DNA of 43,877 nt, taken from positions 1-43,877 of the forward strand of contig JAAEQP010000279.1 in NCBI GenBank assembly GCA_024231375.1, in the 5' to 3' direction. Position 1 is the stretch's first letter. The number at the start of each line of letters is the position of its first letter. A model generated the notes under the pieces. It saw only the letters and a program-made list of their open reading frames with translations. It ran no database searches and was not told the DNA's origin. This document shows positions 30,452-37,956 of this stretch, in pieces. A program made the translations under genes and the position numbers. The stretch comes from a bacterium (GTDB lineage Bacteria; Hydrogenedentota; Hydrogenedentia; Hydrogenedentiales; SLHB01).

Positions 30452-30621
30452 AGCACCTCGGACGGCCTCGATTTCGGTCAGTGCCTCGTCGTTGTGTGAC
30501 AGGGGTCCGCGAAAGTGGCCATTCTCCGCGTCATACGGTATGATATGCGGCTAAGGTGGGAGGTGCGGATACTCCCCATTCACGCAGAGCAAGACACGAG
30601 ACCAACGGGGCGAGGAAAACT

Positions 30622-31812
30622 ATGTTCGACAAACTTGAGATGGCGCCGCCGGATGCAATCATGGGACTGACCGAGGCGTTCAAGAAGGACCCCAATCCCA
30701 ATAGGATCAATCTCGGGGTGGGCGTGTACAAGGACGCCAACGGCAAGACTCCTGTCATGGACTGCGTGAAACAGGCTGAGGGACGCCTCCATGCGGGCCA
30801 GGACACCAAGAGCTACCTGTCCATCGACGGCGACCCGGATTACGGCGCGGCGGTGCGCCGGTTGGTATTCGGCGCGGACCACGAGATCGTTGCGTCCGAA
30901 CGCGCGGCTACGGCTCAGACCCCCGGCGGCACCGGCGCCTTGCGCGTGGCCAGCGACTTCGTCGCCGCCCAACTTCCCGGCAGCACGCTCTGGATGAGCG
31001 ATCCGACCTGGGCCAACCACCCCAACATCTTCAGGGCTGCCGGTGTGCCCGTGAGCACCTACCCCTACTACGACGCCGAAGCCAAGGCCCTCGATTTCGA
31101 GGCCATGATCGCCGCGCTGAGCGAAGTGCCCGCGGGCGACGTGGTCCTCCTGCACGGCTGTTGCCACAACCCGTCCGGAATGGATCCCGATCCCGATCAA
31201 TGGGCTCAGATCGCCGATTGCGCCGCCGACCGCGGATGGATTCCCCTGTTCGACTTCGCCTATCAAGGGCTTGCTGACGGCATCGACGAAGACGCCGCAG
31301 GACTTCGCCTGTTCCTCAAACCCGGGTGCGAACTCTTTGTATGCACGTCGTTCAGCAAGAATTTCGGCCTGTACAACGAGCGGGTCGGCGCGTTGACCGT
31401 GGTAGCCGCCTCCAAGGACGCCGCCGCAAAGGCACAGAGTCACATCAAGAAGGTCATCCGCGCCAACTACTCCAACCCCCCGGCCCACGGCGCGTTGGTG
31501 GTCACCACCGTGCTGAATGACGCAGACCTCTCCGCGCAGTGGCACAAGGAAGTGGCCGAGATTCGCGACCGCATCAACGGCATGCGCAAGCAGTTCGTCG
31601 AGGCCCTGAAGGCCAAGGGCGTTTCCGGCGACTACTCCTTCCTGACCCGTCAGAAAGGCATGTTCTCCTTCTCCGGGCTCAACAAGGACCAAGTCGCCGC
31701 ACTCCGCGACAAGCACTCGGTCTACATCGTCGGCTCCGGCCGCATCAACGTCGCCGGCATGACCGACGCCAACATCGACCGCCTCTGCGAGGCCATCGCC
31801 GACGTGATGTAA
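30622..31812 (+). CDS. aspartate/aromatic aminotransferase (class I)
   Basis: 396 residues. This PLP enzyme moves amino groups between aspartate or aromatic amino acids and 2-oxoglutarate. Family residues are W130, N183 (HNPSG), D211 and Y214 (DFAYQG), the PLP lysine K246 in CTSFSKNFGLYNERVG, and R254. Close similarity in layout to AspC/TyrB (INLGVGVYKDANGKTPVMDCV at the start) makes the reaction secure, the preferred substrate less so. The ATG at 30622 follows a GAGGAAA site; a TATGAT -10 at 30539 with a poor -35 is a possible promoter. A terminator follows. Confidence 0.93.
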   Translation: MFDKLEMAPPDAIMGLTEAFKKDPNPNRINLGVGVYKDANGKTPVMDCVKQAEGRLHAGQDTKSYLSIDGDPDYGAAVRRLVFGADHEIVASERAATAQTPGGTGALRVASDFVAAQLPGSTLWMSDPTWANHPNIFRAAGVPVSTYPYYDAEAKALDFEAMIAALSEVPAGDVVLLHGCCHNPSGMDPDPDQWAQIADCAADRGWIPLFDFAYQGLADGIDEDAAGLRLFLKPGCELFVCTSFSKNFGLYNERVGALTVVAASKDAAAKAQSHIKKVIRANYSNPPAHGALVVTTVLNDADLSAQWHKEVAEIRDRINGMRKQFVEALKAKGVSGDYSFLTRQKGMFSFSGLNKDQVAALRDKHSVYIVGSGRINVAGMTDANIDRLCEAIADVM

Positions 31813-31845
31813 GCCACGGCCCACATCGGATTCGCGACGCATTCG

Positions 31846-31875
31846 AAGCCGTTCCCCTTCTCGCGGGAACGGCTT
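31846..31875 (+). terminator. terminator after the aminotransferase gene
   Basis: An 11-bp stem, AAGCCGTTCCC with GGGAACGGCTT, and an 8-nt loop, followed by the T-rich CTTCTTCTCGTTT. It lies 34 nt after the stop. Confidence 0.75.
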
Positions 31876-31886
31876 CTTCTTCTCGT

Positions 31887-31916
31887 TTGGCTTCGGTGTT
31901 GCCCAATCGGTATGCT
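31887..31916 (+). promoter_or_regulatory. promoter of the M20 deacylase operon
   Basis: TTGGCT (31887-31892), 18-nt spacer, TATGCT (31911-31916), 39 nt before the start at 31956. Third copy in this window of the 18-nt-spaced TATGCT layout. Confidence 0.55.
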
Positions 31917-31955
31917 CGTTGAGCGTAGCGAGAACACACAGCGCGAGGGGAGCCC

Positions 31956-33248
31956 ATGGCAGACACGAACGACTTGGTGCGGGCCGTAATTGACGAAGTC
32001 GACCGGTTGACCGACGAAGCAGTGGACCTCTGCCGGTCCCTCGTCCGAATCAATACCGTCAACCCCTATGCCGGCGCCGGACCCACGGGCAGCGAGGGCG
32101 ACGGCCAGGCCCATATTCAGCGCATTCTGGAATCCCTCGGCGGCAACACACGTCTGTTCGAGCCCCCGCCCGACATCTACGACCGGATGGGCGTCATCGG
32201 TCCGCGCGGCCGAAGCTGGAAAGGACGCCCGAACCTGGTCACGGAATTCGACTACGGCCCCGGCCCCCGCATCATCGTCAACTCCCACATGGACACCGTC
32301 GGCGTAGACGAAATGGACTTCGACCCCTTCTGCGCCGACGTGAAAGACGGCAAGATCTACGGGCGCGGGTCAAGCGACGACAAAGGCGGTATGACCATGG
32401 GCATCATGGCCATCAAGGCGCTGTCCAAGTTCGCGGATTCGCTATCGGGCTCGATCATCCATCAGAGTGTGGTGGACGAGGAATGCAGCGGGGGCGGCGC
32501 AGGTACGCTGGCCTGTTGTCTCGAAGGATACTCGGCCGACGAGGCCATTGTGGTCGACGGGCAGGAACTGGCCGTAACGCGCGGATGCGAAGGCGTGCTG
32601 ACCGCCACCGTCACGGTCCACGGCAAGGGCGGTCATGCGGCCATGGGCGGGGTGAATGCCATCGACAAAGCCGTCCATGTGAAACACGCCATCGACCGAT
32701 TCAAGGCTGAACGCGAAGCGGTGGATCCGGGACGGCTGGTGAACCTGGGGATTCTCCATTCCGGCAGTCATGCGGCTGTGGTGCCGTCCAGCGCCACCTT
32801 GAGCCTGAACATCATCTACGGACTTGACGAAGCCGCGGCCAACGAGGCTGCCGGGCATGGTTGGAACGGTTCCTCCGTCCGCGATCAGTTCGAGGCGGCG
32901 ATCCGCGAAGCCGACCAGACAGACGACTTCCTGCGCGATCATCCATCAACCATCGAGTGGGACAAGGATCTGCCGCCCTTCGAAACCCCCGCAGACGCCG
33001 ATCTCGTGACAGGCCTGTGCGACTCCTACAAGACCGCCACAGGCGACGACCCTCGCGTTATCAAGATGAAAGCCTGGGGCGATTGTGCTCACGTCAGCCG
33101 CCAACTCGGCATCCCGGCCGTCATGTTCAGCTGCGGTACCCGCCACGCCGCCCACACCCAACACGAAACCGTCGAAATCGCCGATATCGTCAAAGGCGCC
33201 AAGGTAGTCGCCGCCTATCTGGCGCAACGGCTAAGGAAGGACCCCTGA
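31956..33248 (+). CDS. M20 family metallodeacylase (ArgE/DapE-like)
   Basis: 430 residues. Two-zinc amidohydrolase that releases acyl groups from amino acids or cuts small peptides. Metal and catalytic residues are H111 and D113 (NSHMDTV), D142 (SSDDKGG), E175-E176 (DEEC), D201 (VVDGQE) and the C-terminal histidine in HAAHTQHETVE. The lid domain begins near GKGGHAAMGG. It groups with acetylornithine deacetylase/succinyl-diaminopimelate desuccinylase relatives but the substrate cannot be told from sequence. The ATG at 31956 has a GAGGGGAG site. Its stop overlaps the next start (TGATG). Confidence 0.9.
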   Translation: MADTNDLVRAVIDEVDRLTDEAVDLCRSLVRINTVNPYAGAGPTGSEGDGQAHIQRILESLGGNTRLFEPPPDIYDRMGVIGPRGRSWKGRPNLVTEFDYGPGPRIIVNSHMDTVGVDEMDFDPFCADVKDGKIYGRGSSDDKGGMTMGIMAIKALSKFADSLSGSIIHQSVVDEECSGGGAGTLACCLEGYSADEAIVVDGQELAVTRGCEGVLTATVTVHGKGGHAAMGGVNAIDKAVHVKHAIDRFKAEREAVDPGRLVNLGILHSGSHAAVVPSSATLSLNIIYGLDEAAANEAAGHGWNGSSVRDQFEAAIREADQTDDFLRDHPSTIEWDKDLPPFETPADADLVTGLCDSYKTATGDDPRVIKMKAWGDCAHVSRQLGIPAVMFSCGTRHAAHTQHETVEIADIVKGAKVVAAYLAQRLRKDP

Positions 33249-35218
33249 TGGCAGGCGACGATTCAGCCAGTCGAATGGCGGACCCCAACCGGGAAGGGGC
33301 GTCCGCGCGCAAGGGATGGGAGCGCGACGCCTGGATATGTGTGGGTCTCTGGGCGTTGACACTGGCCGTGTTCGCCCAGGTTTGGCGCTTCGAGTTCCTC
33401 CTCTACGATGACGTGCTTTATGTAACCCGGAACCCGGTCGTCCTCAACGGCCTGACTTGGGAAGGGCTCCGGTTCGCATTCGCCGATTTGTCCTCCGGCC
33501 TGTGGAACCCCCTCACGTGGCTGTCCCACATGCTGGATGTGGAGTTGTTCGGGCTGAACCCGGCTGGCCACCACTTGGTCAATCTGGCTCTCCACGTCGC
33601 AAACGTCATCCTTCTGTACCTCGTCCTCAGAGAAATGACCGGGACGCGGTGGCGGAGTGCGCTGGTGGCGGCGCTGTTCGCGATTCATCCGTTGCATGTG
33701 GAGCCCGTAGCATGGATCGCTAGCCGAAAGGATGTCCTCAGCACCTTGTTCCTTCTGGCGACAATTGGTAGCTACGCCAGATACGTCCGTGGGCGAGGTT
33801 GGTCGTGGTACGCACTGATGATCGGAGCATTCGCCCTCGGCCTGATGACCAAGCCAATGCTGGTGACCTTGCCCGTGTTTCTGCTACTGCTCGACTACTG
33901 GCCTTTGCGCCGAGAGGCAGCAACTGCCAGCGGCTTCCGACACTGGGTGCCTCGTCTCGCGGAGAAGGTGCCCCTTTTCGTCCTGGCCGCGGTTGGCGGG
34001 ATTGTCACCATCGCGGCTGCCCGCTTGGGCGGCTCCATGAAGTCCGTGGACCTCTTCCCCATGACAGACCGGCTGGCGAACGCAACCGCAAGCTATGCTG
34101 CATACCTGTGGAAAACGCTATGGCCCAGCGGGTTAGCTGGCTTCTACCCACACCGAGGCGCCAAGATGGGATTCTCGGAAATCGCCATCGCGGGGTGCGC
34201 ATTCCTCGCGGTGTCCATGGCTGTGGCGGCATTCGGCCGACGTCGGCGGTATCTGGTCACGGGCTGGCTGTGGTATGTCGTGGGATTGGCCCCCGTCATA
34301 GGGATCATCCAGATCGGGTCCCACGGCATGGCCGACCGCTACACCTATGTCCCCCTGATAGGGGTGTTCGTTGCCCTGGTGTGGGGAGGCGAATCTCTGT
34401 TGCCACGGCACGTGAGGATGCGCAAGGCGGCCATGATCGCCTCGGCAGGGGTGGTCCTGGCTTTCGGAATCTCGGCATGGGTTCAAACCACCTATTGGCA
34501 CGACACGGAACGGCTGTTCCGGCGTGCCATCGCGGTCACCGACGACAACGACACGGCTCTCACGAACCTTGGGGCGGCTCTGACCGAGCGCGGACAGTTA
34601 GACGAGGCACGGGAATGCCTTCGGCAAGCGCTCGAGATCGACCCGGAGCACCCCAAGGCCTTGACCGGCTTGGGGCGGGTCGAGTACATGTCCGGTAACC
34701 TCCAGCAGGCACTGAACTTGTACGAGGTTGCCCTTGAGCACATGCCGGACTTGCCCGAGGCCCGCATCAACCGCGGGGCGGCACTTGCGGACCTGGGGAG
34801 ATACGATGAGGCCCTTGTTGAGTACGACGAGGCGATCCGACTTCTCCCGTCCTACGCCGATGCCCACGCGAACGCCGGTAACGCCTTGCTGCTCAAGGGA
34901 AGCGCCGACGCCGCGGTGGCCCGCTACGAGACGGCCCTGAGCCTCGCGCCCCGCCACCCGCGCGCACTCGCGGGGCTGGGATGCGCACTGATCGCGCTTG
35001 AGCGCTACGAGCAGGCGGCCGCGGCACTTGAGCAGGCGGTCGCCGTCGAGCCCGCCAATCCGGATAACCACTACTATCTGGGCACCGCCTATGGACGACT
35101 GGGTAGGCTAGGCGAAGCCGAAGCACACCTCGTCCGCGCTCTGGAACTGGCCCCCGGGCATCTGGGAGCGAAGGCGGGAATCGAGTGGCTACGCCAGGAA
35201 AACGGGGTTTCTCGGTAG
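33248..35218 (+). CDS. multi-pass membrane protein with C-terminal TPRs (TMTC-like, GT-C fold)
   Basis: 656 residues. About 28-425 form some ten membrane helices; about 430-645 hold roughly six TPR units (for example TALTNLGAALTERGQLDEA). The first luminal loop carries the Asp-Asp motif in LLYDDVLYVTRNP, and AIHPLHVEPVAWIASRKDVL matches the TMTC/O-mannosyltransferase family, whose eukaryotic members glycosylate cadherins from dolichol-linked mannose. Bacterial homologues are common but uncharacterised. It overlaps the M20 gene by 1 nt. The much longer frame from 32861 is only a shadow. Confidence 0.87.
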   Translation: MAGDDSASRMADPNREGASARKGWERDAWICVGLWALTLAVFAQVWRFEFLLYDDVLYVTRNPVVLNGLTWEGLRFAFADLSSGLWNPLTWLSHMLDVELFGLNPAGHHLVNLALHVANVILLYLVLREMTGTRWRSALVAALFAIHPLHVEPVAWIASRKDVLSTLFLLATIGSYARYVRGRGWSWYALMIGAFALGLMTKPMLVTLPVFLLLLDYWPLRREAATASGFRHWVPRLAEKVPLFVLAAVGGIVTIAAARLGGSMKSVDLFPMTDRLANATASYAAYLWKTLWPSGLAGFYPHRGAKMGFSEIAIAGCAFLAVSMAVAAFGRRRRYLVTGWLWYVVGLAPVIGIIQIGSHGMADRYTYVPLIGVFVALVWGGESLLPRHVRMRKAAMIASAGVVLAFGISAWVQTTYWHDTERLFRRAIAVTDDNDTALTNLGAALTERGQLDEARECLRQALEIDPEHPKALTGLGRVEYMSGNLQQALNLYEVALEHMPDLPEARINRGAALADLGRYDEALVEYDEAIRLLPSYADAHANAGNALLLKGSADAAVARYETALSLAPRHPRALAGLGCALIALERYEQAAAALEQAVAVEPANPDNHYYLGTAYGRLGRLGEAEAHLVRALELAPGHLGAKAGIEWLRQENGVSR

Positions 35219-35316
35219 AGCACCTCGCCTCTGCGGCGTGCTGAGCATTGTGAGGAGGCCAAGGCTTGGAGCCTGGGTTGGAAGAGGTTAGGTGTGCCTC
35301 CTGGTCGATCGGTGTA

Positions 35317-35345
35317 TTGACAGCACCATGACCGGGTGCTATACT
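35317..35345 (+). promoter_or_regulatory. near-consensus sigma-70 promoter
   Basis: TTGACA (35317-35322), a 17-nt spacer and TATACT (35340-35345). This is the best promoter in the window: six of six at -35, five of six at -10, ideal spacing. It drives the small secreted protein gene. Confidence 0.85.
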
Positions 35346-35529
35346 TTCTGCGTCAGTCTGCATGCCATGCCGAGATGGGCTGGTAGTTCGTTTTGGAGAG
35401 TTGGAGTAGGGCTTGACATGCGGCGTCGGTGCATCAGCGGGGAGGGCTTCCTCTTTCCGAATGATATCCGAAGGCGTATTTCAGGTTTCTGTGAACACTC
35501 AGATTACTGGTAGGCAGTATCTAATTGGG

Positions 35530-35539
35530 AAGGAGGTGA
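35530..35539 (+). promoter_or_regulatory. perfect Shine-Dalgarno site
   Basis: AAGGAGGTGA is complementary over ten bases to the 16S rRNA tail and lies 9 nt before the ATG at 35549. It settles the start and predicts strong translation. Confidence 0.9.
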
Positions 35540-35548
35540 AAGAATAGT

Positions 35549-35983
35549 ATGAAGAAGCTTGCGATTATTGCGGGTATGGCCGTGTGTATTGCCGGTCTTG
35601 CGTTCGCGGGTACGTTGCCGATTCCGTTCTTCCTGGACAACGGTGGGTTGGCCGGCGGCGGCGGTGTGCCGTCCAGCGGCACGGCTGCGTACGTTCGCGT
35701 GCTCAACATGTCTGCGTCTCCTGTCGTGTGCACGCTTAGCTACAAAGACACGGCCGGTACGGCTGCTGGAGGTCCTGCGACCTTCACGCTCAACGCTGGT
35801 CAGGTGAAGGCGTGGCGCCCGGCGGCGGACGACCCGGTGGAGGGTGACGGTCAGGCGATCATCAACTCCTCGTCGGTTGTCGGCTCAGCGACAGTCACGT
35901 ACGTGGGCGATGGCGCCTTGGCGGGTTCGGTCACGACGATCCTGTCGGACGGAAACATGAGCGCTTTCGCCATCAACGAATAG
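35549..35983 (+). CDS. small secreted protein, likely abundant
   Basis: 144 residues, not recognised. A clear signal peptide (MKKLAIIAGMAVCIAGLAFA, cut after residue 20) is followed by a mature chain of about 124 residues that is rich in Gly, Ala, Ser, Thr and Val and reads as a beta-sandwich: AYVRVLNMSASPVVCTLSY, then ATVTYV. It has one cysteine in the mature part. Codon choice favours T-ending codons (ATT, GGT, CTT), unlike the C/G-ending neighbours. With a near-consensus promoter, perfect ribosome site and strong terminator it looks like a highly expressed surface or extracellular protein. Confidence 0.85.
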   Translation: MKKLAIIAGMAVCIAGLAFAGTLPIPFFLDNGGLAGGGGVPSSGTAAYVRVLNMSASPVVCTLSYKDTAGTAAGGPATFTLNAGQVKAWRPAADDPVEGDGQAIINSSSVVGSATVTYVGDGALAGSVTTILSDGNMSAFAINE

Positions 35984-36013
35984 CCTCACAAACGTTCGTA
36001 CTAGAGAGTTTGC

Positions 36014-36052
36014 GGGTGAGAATGTCGGATGACATGCTCGCCCCTTTTTTTT
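36014..36052 (+). terminator. strong intrinsic terminator
   Basis: A two-part stem (GGGTGAG with CTCGCCC, then ATGTC with GACAT) around a GGAT loop, followed by eight T. It lies 30 nt after the secreted-protein stop and isolates that gene from the next. Confidence 0.9.
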
Positions 36053-36149
36053 GCCAGGACGACTGGGTCCGCCTGCCCCGCTTGCCTCTTTCTCCCCCCT
36101 TTCGGATACCTCTCCCAGGTTGAAGCTGAGGTCTACACACCGCGCCGCC

Positions 36150-36178
36150 TTGACACGCACGCCACACGAAGGCAGAAT
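36150..36178 (+). promoter_or_regulatory. candidate promoter of the uronate-isomerase-like operon
   Basis: TTGACA (36150-36155), 17-nt spacer, CAGAAT (36173-36178), about 43 nt before the start at 36221. Perfect -35, moderate -10. Confidence 0.55.
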
Positions 36179-36220
36179 CGGTCGGAACACCAACCGAACG
36201 AGTGGAGAAAGCGTGACACC

Positions 36221-37501
36221 ATGAGCAAGACATCCCCGAAATCCGCCTCGGACCGAACCTTCGGACGCGACGACCAGAACGGAGTCCGGGAAGCCGTGAG
36301 CCGCATCGTATCCGAGATCCCCATTACCGACATCCACACCCACGTGTTTGGGCCGACGTTTGGGGGCCTGCTGCTATACGGCATCGACGAGTTGGTCACG
36401 TACCATTATCTGACGGCCGAGGCCATGCGCGTGTCGCGGATCCCGTGTGAACGGTTCTGGGAAACCTCCAAACAGGAACAGGCCGACCTCATCTGGGACG
36501 AACTGTTCGTGCAACGGTCGCCCGTCAGCGAATCGTGCCGCGGCGTCCTGACGGTCCTCGACAAACTCGGGCTCGATGTCGCGTCCAGGGACCTGGCCTC
36601 CTATCGCGAGTACTTCGCCGATGTGTCGCTCGACGCGCATCTCGACAACGTATTCACCACCGCCGGGGTCACCTCCGTCGTCATGACCAACGATCCCTTT
36701 GACGAAACCGAACGCGCGGTCTGGGAGGCAGGCGAACCGATTGACGAACGATTCAAGGCCGCCTTGCGCATCGACCCCCTGCTGCTGGATTGGGAAAGCA
36801 CGTCCACCAAACTCAAGGCCTGGGGATACGACGTCGACGTCTGGCTCACACCCAAGACGCGCGGCGAGGTGCGCCGGTTCCTTTCGGACTGGATCAAGCG
36901 GACGGGATCGCTCTATATGGCCGTGTCCCTTCCGCCCGATTTTGCATACCCGCAGGACAGCATTTCCGGCAGGATTCTCGACGAATGCGTGTTGCCGGTT
37001 GCCCTGGAACACAACATCCCCTTCGCCATGATGATTGGTGTGAAGCGGAGCGTGAATCCTGCGCTGAAACTGGCGGGCGACGGCGTGGCCGCGGCCAGCG
37101 TGGGCGCCGTTGAACGCCTTTGCGCCGCCTATCCGAACAACAAGTTCATGGTGACCATGCTGTCGCGTGAGAACCAGCATTCCCTGTGCATCGCCGCGCG
37201 CAAGTTCCGCAACCTCTTCCTGTTCGGTTGCTGGTGGTTCTTGAACGACCCCAGCCTCATCGAAGAAATGACGCGCATGCGCACCGAGTTGCTCGGCCTC
37301 AGCTATCTGCCCCAGCATTCCGACGCCCGCGTCTTCGAGCAGGTCGTCTACAAATGGTCCCACAGCCGCGCCGTCATCGCCAAGGTCCTCGCCGACAAGT
37401 ACGCCGATCTCGTGGCGACCGGGTGGACCGTGACAGAGGCGGAGATCGAACGGGACGCGGCCCGGTTGTTCGGCGGCAATTTCTGGGACTACCTGAAGTA
37501 G
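36221..37501 (+). CDS. uronate isomerase-like (UxaC family) TIM-barrel protein
   Basis: 426 residues of the amidohydrolase superfamily. The metal-binding H-x-H is H39/H41 in ITDIHTHVFGP, and the segment FLFGCWWFLNDP corresponds to the WWF(N)D region of uronate isomerases, which convert glucuronate or galacturonate to keto-sugar acids. Overall similarity to UxaC is loose, and LPQHSDARVF replaces the usual C-terminal serine-rich pattern, so another sugar-acid substrate is possible. The ATG at 36221 has a TGGAGA site; the frame from 36029 crosses the previous terminator. A GC-rich 8-bp hairpin lies directly after the stop (37501-37519). Confidence 0.7.
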   Translation: MSKTSPKSASDRTFGRDDQNGVREAVSRIVSEIPITDIHTHVFGPTFGGLLLYGIDELVTYHYLTAEAMRVSRIPCERFWETSKQEQADLIWDELFVQRSPVSESCRGVLTVLDKLGLDVASRDLASYREYFADVSLDAHLDNVFTTAGVTSVVMTNDPFDETERAVWEAGEPIDERFKAALRIDPLLLDWESTSTKLKAWGYDVDVWLTPKTRGEVRRFLSDWIKRTGSLYMAVSLPPDFAYPQDSISGRILDECVLPVALEHNIPFAMMIGVKRSVNPALKLAGDGVAAASVGAVERLCAAYPNNKFMVTMLSRENQHSLCIAARKFRNLFLFGCWWFLNDPSLIEEMTRMRTELLGLSYLPQHSDARVFEQVVYKWSHSRAVIAKVLADKYADLVATGWTVTEAEIERDAARLFGGNFWDYLK

Positions 37502-37550
37502 GGTTGCCCGCGGCGACCCTCGTGCCCATCACCTCAACGGAGTGGAACGC

Positions 37551-37949
37551 ATGTTCACCTACGAAGCCGTGATTACGCTGCGCGACGCGGATGCCGGAGG
37601 GGTCCTGTTCTTCGCGCGGTATCTCGCCCTTGCCCACGATGCCTACGAAGCCTTCCTGCGGGAGCGTGGCGTCGGATTCGCCCAAATGCTGGACGACGGC
37701 GAGATCATCATCCCCATCGTTCACGCCGAGAGCGACCACCGGGCGCCGTGCCGCGTCGGCGAAACCGTCACCATTTCGTTGACGGTGGCGGAGGTGCGGC
37801 GGCGGTCGTTCACTGTGACCTACGAATTCCACACGTCGTCCGGCGAACTTGCATGCACCGCGAAAACCATTCATGTCGTCGTTGATTTGCAGAAGAAGCG
37901 CGCGATTCCTCTGCCGGACCACATCGCCTCGGCGTTGACTTCGGAGTAG
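37551..37949 (+). CDS. 4HBT hotdog thioesterase (YbgC/MenI-like)
   Basis: 132 residues. An acyl-CoA thioesterase of the hotdog fold with the active-site pattern RDADAGGVLFFARYL (Asp 12 and Asp 14) and the central AESDHRAPCRVGETV strand region. The family includes the 1,4-dihydroxy-2-naphthoyl-CoA hydrolase of menaquinone synthesis, and menE and menC lie 3.4 kb away on the other strand, so that role is plausible but unproven. The ATG at 37551 follows a GGAG site; the PQQ-propeller gene begins 7 nt after its stop. Confidence 0.85.
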   Translation: MFTYEAVITLRDADAGGVLFFARYLALAHDAYEAFLRERGVGFAQMLDDGEIIIPIVHAESDHRAPCRVGETVTISLTVAEVRRRSFTVTYEFHTSSGELACTAKTIHVVVDLQKKRAIPLPDHIASALTSE

Positions 37950-37956
37950 ACCGTCC

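Larger units (their letters stand above)
35219..35548. other. 330-base intergenic region with promoter and long leader
   Basis: The first half holds a stem-loop at 35219-35242 and a longer inverted repeat (AGGAGGC at 35253-35259 with GCCTCCT at 35296-35302), then the promoter at 35317. From about 35352 it is the roughly 195-nt untranslated leader of the secreted-protein gene. An open frame at 35292-35513 overlaps the promoter and has no ribosome site, so I do not call it. Confidence 0.55.

Noticed and set aside
35219..35242. stem-loop after the TMTC-like gene as a terminator
   Set aside because: Stem is interrupted and there is no T-tract; too weak to call by itself.
35292..35513. 73-codon open frame before the secreted-protein gene
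   Set aside because: Starts upstream of the promoter -35 box, has no ribosome site and shows no signal, membrane or domain pattern.
35358..35548. known riboswitch in the leader of the secreted-protein gene
   Set aside because: I could not match a known aptamer core; the leader has some complementary words but no convincing conserved fold by eye.
37501..37519. GC-rich 8-bp hairpin after the uronate-isomerase-like gene as a terminator
   Set aside because: No T-tract follows and the next gene starts 32 nt later without an evident promoter, so read-through is more likely. It may affect message stability.
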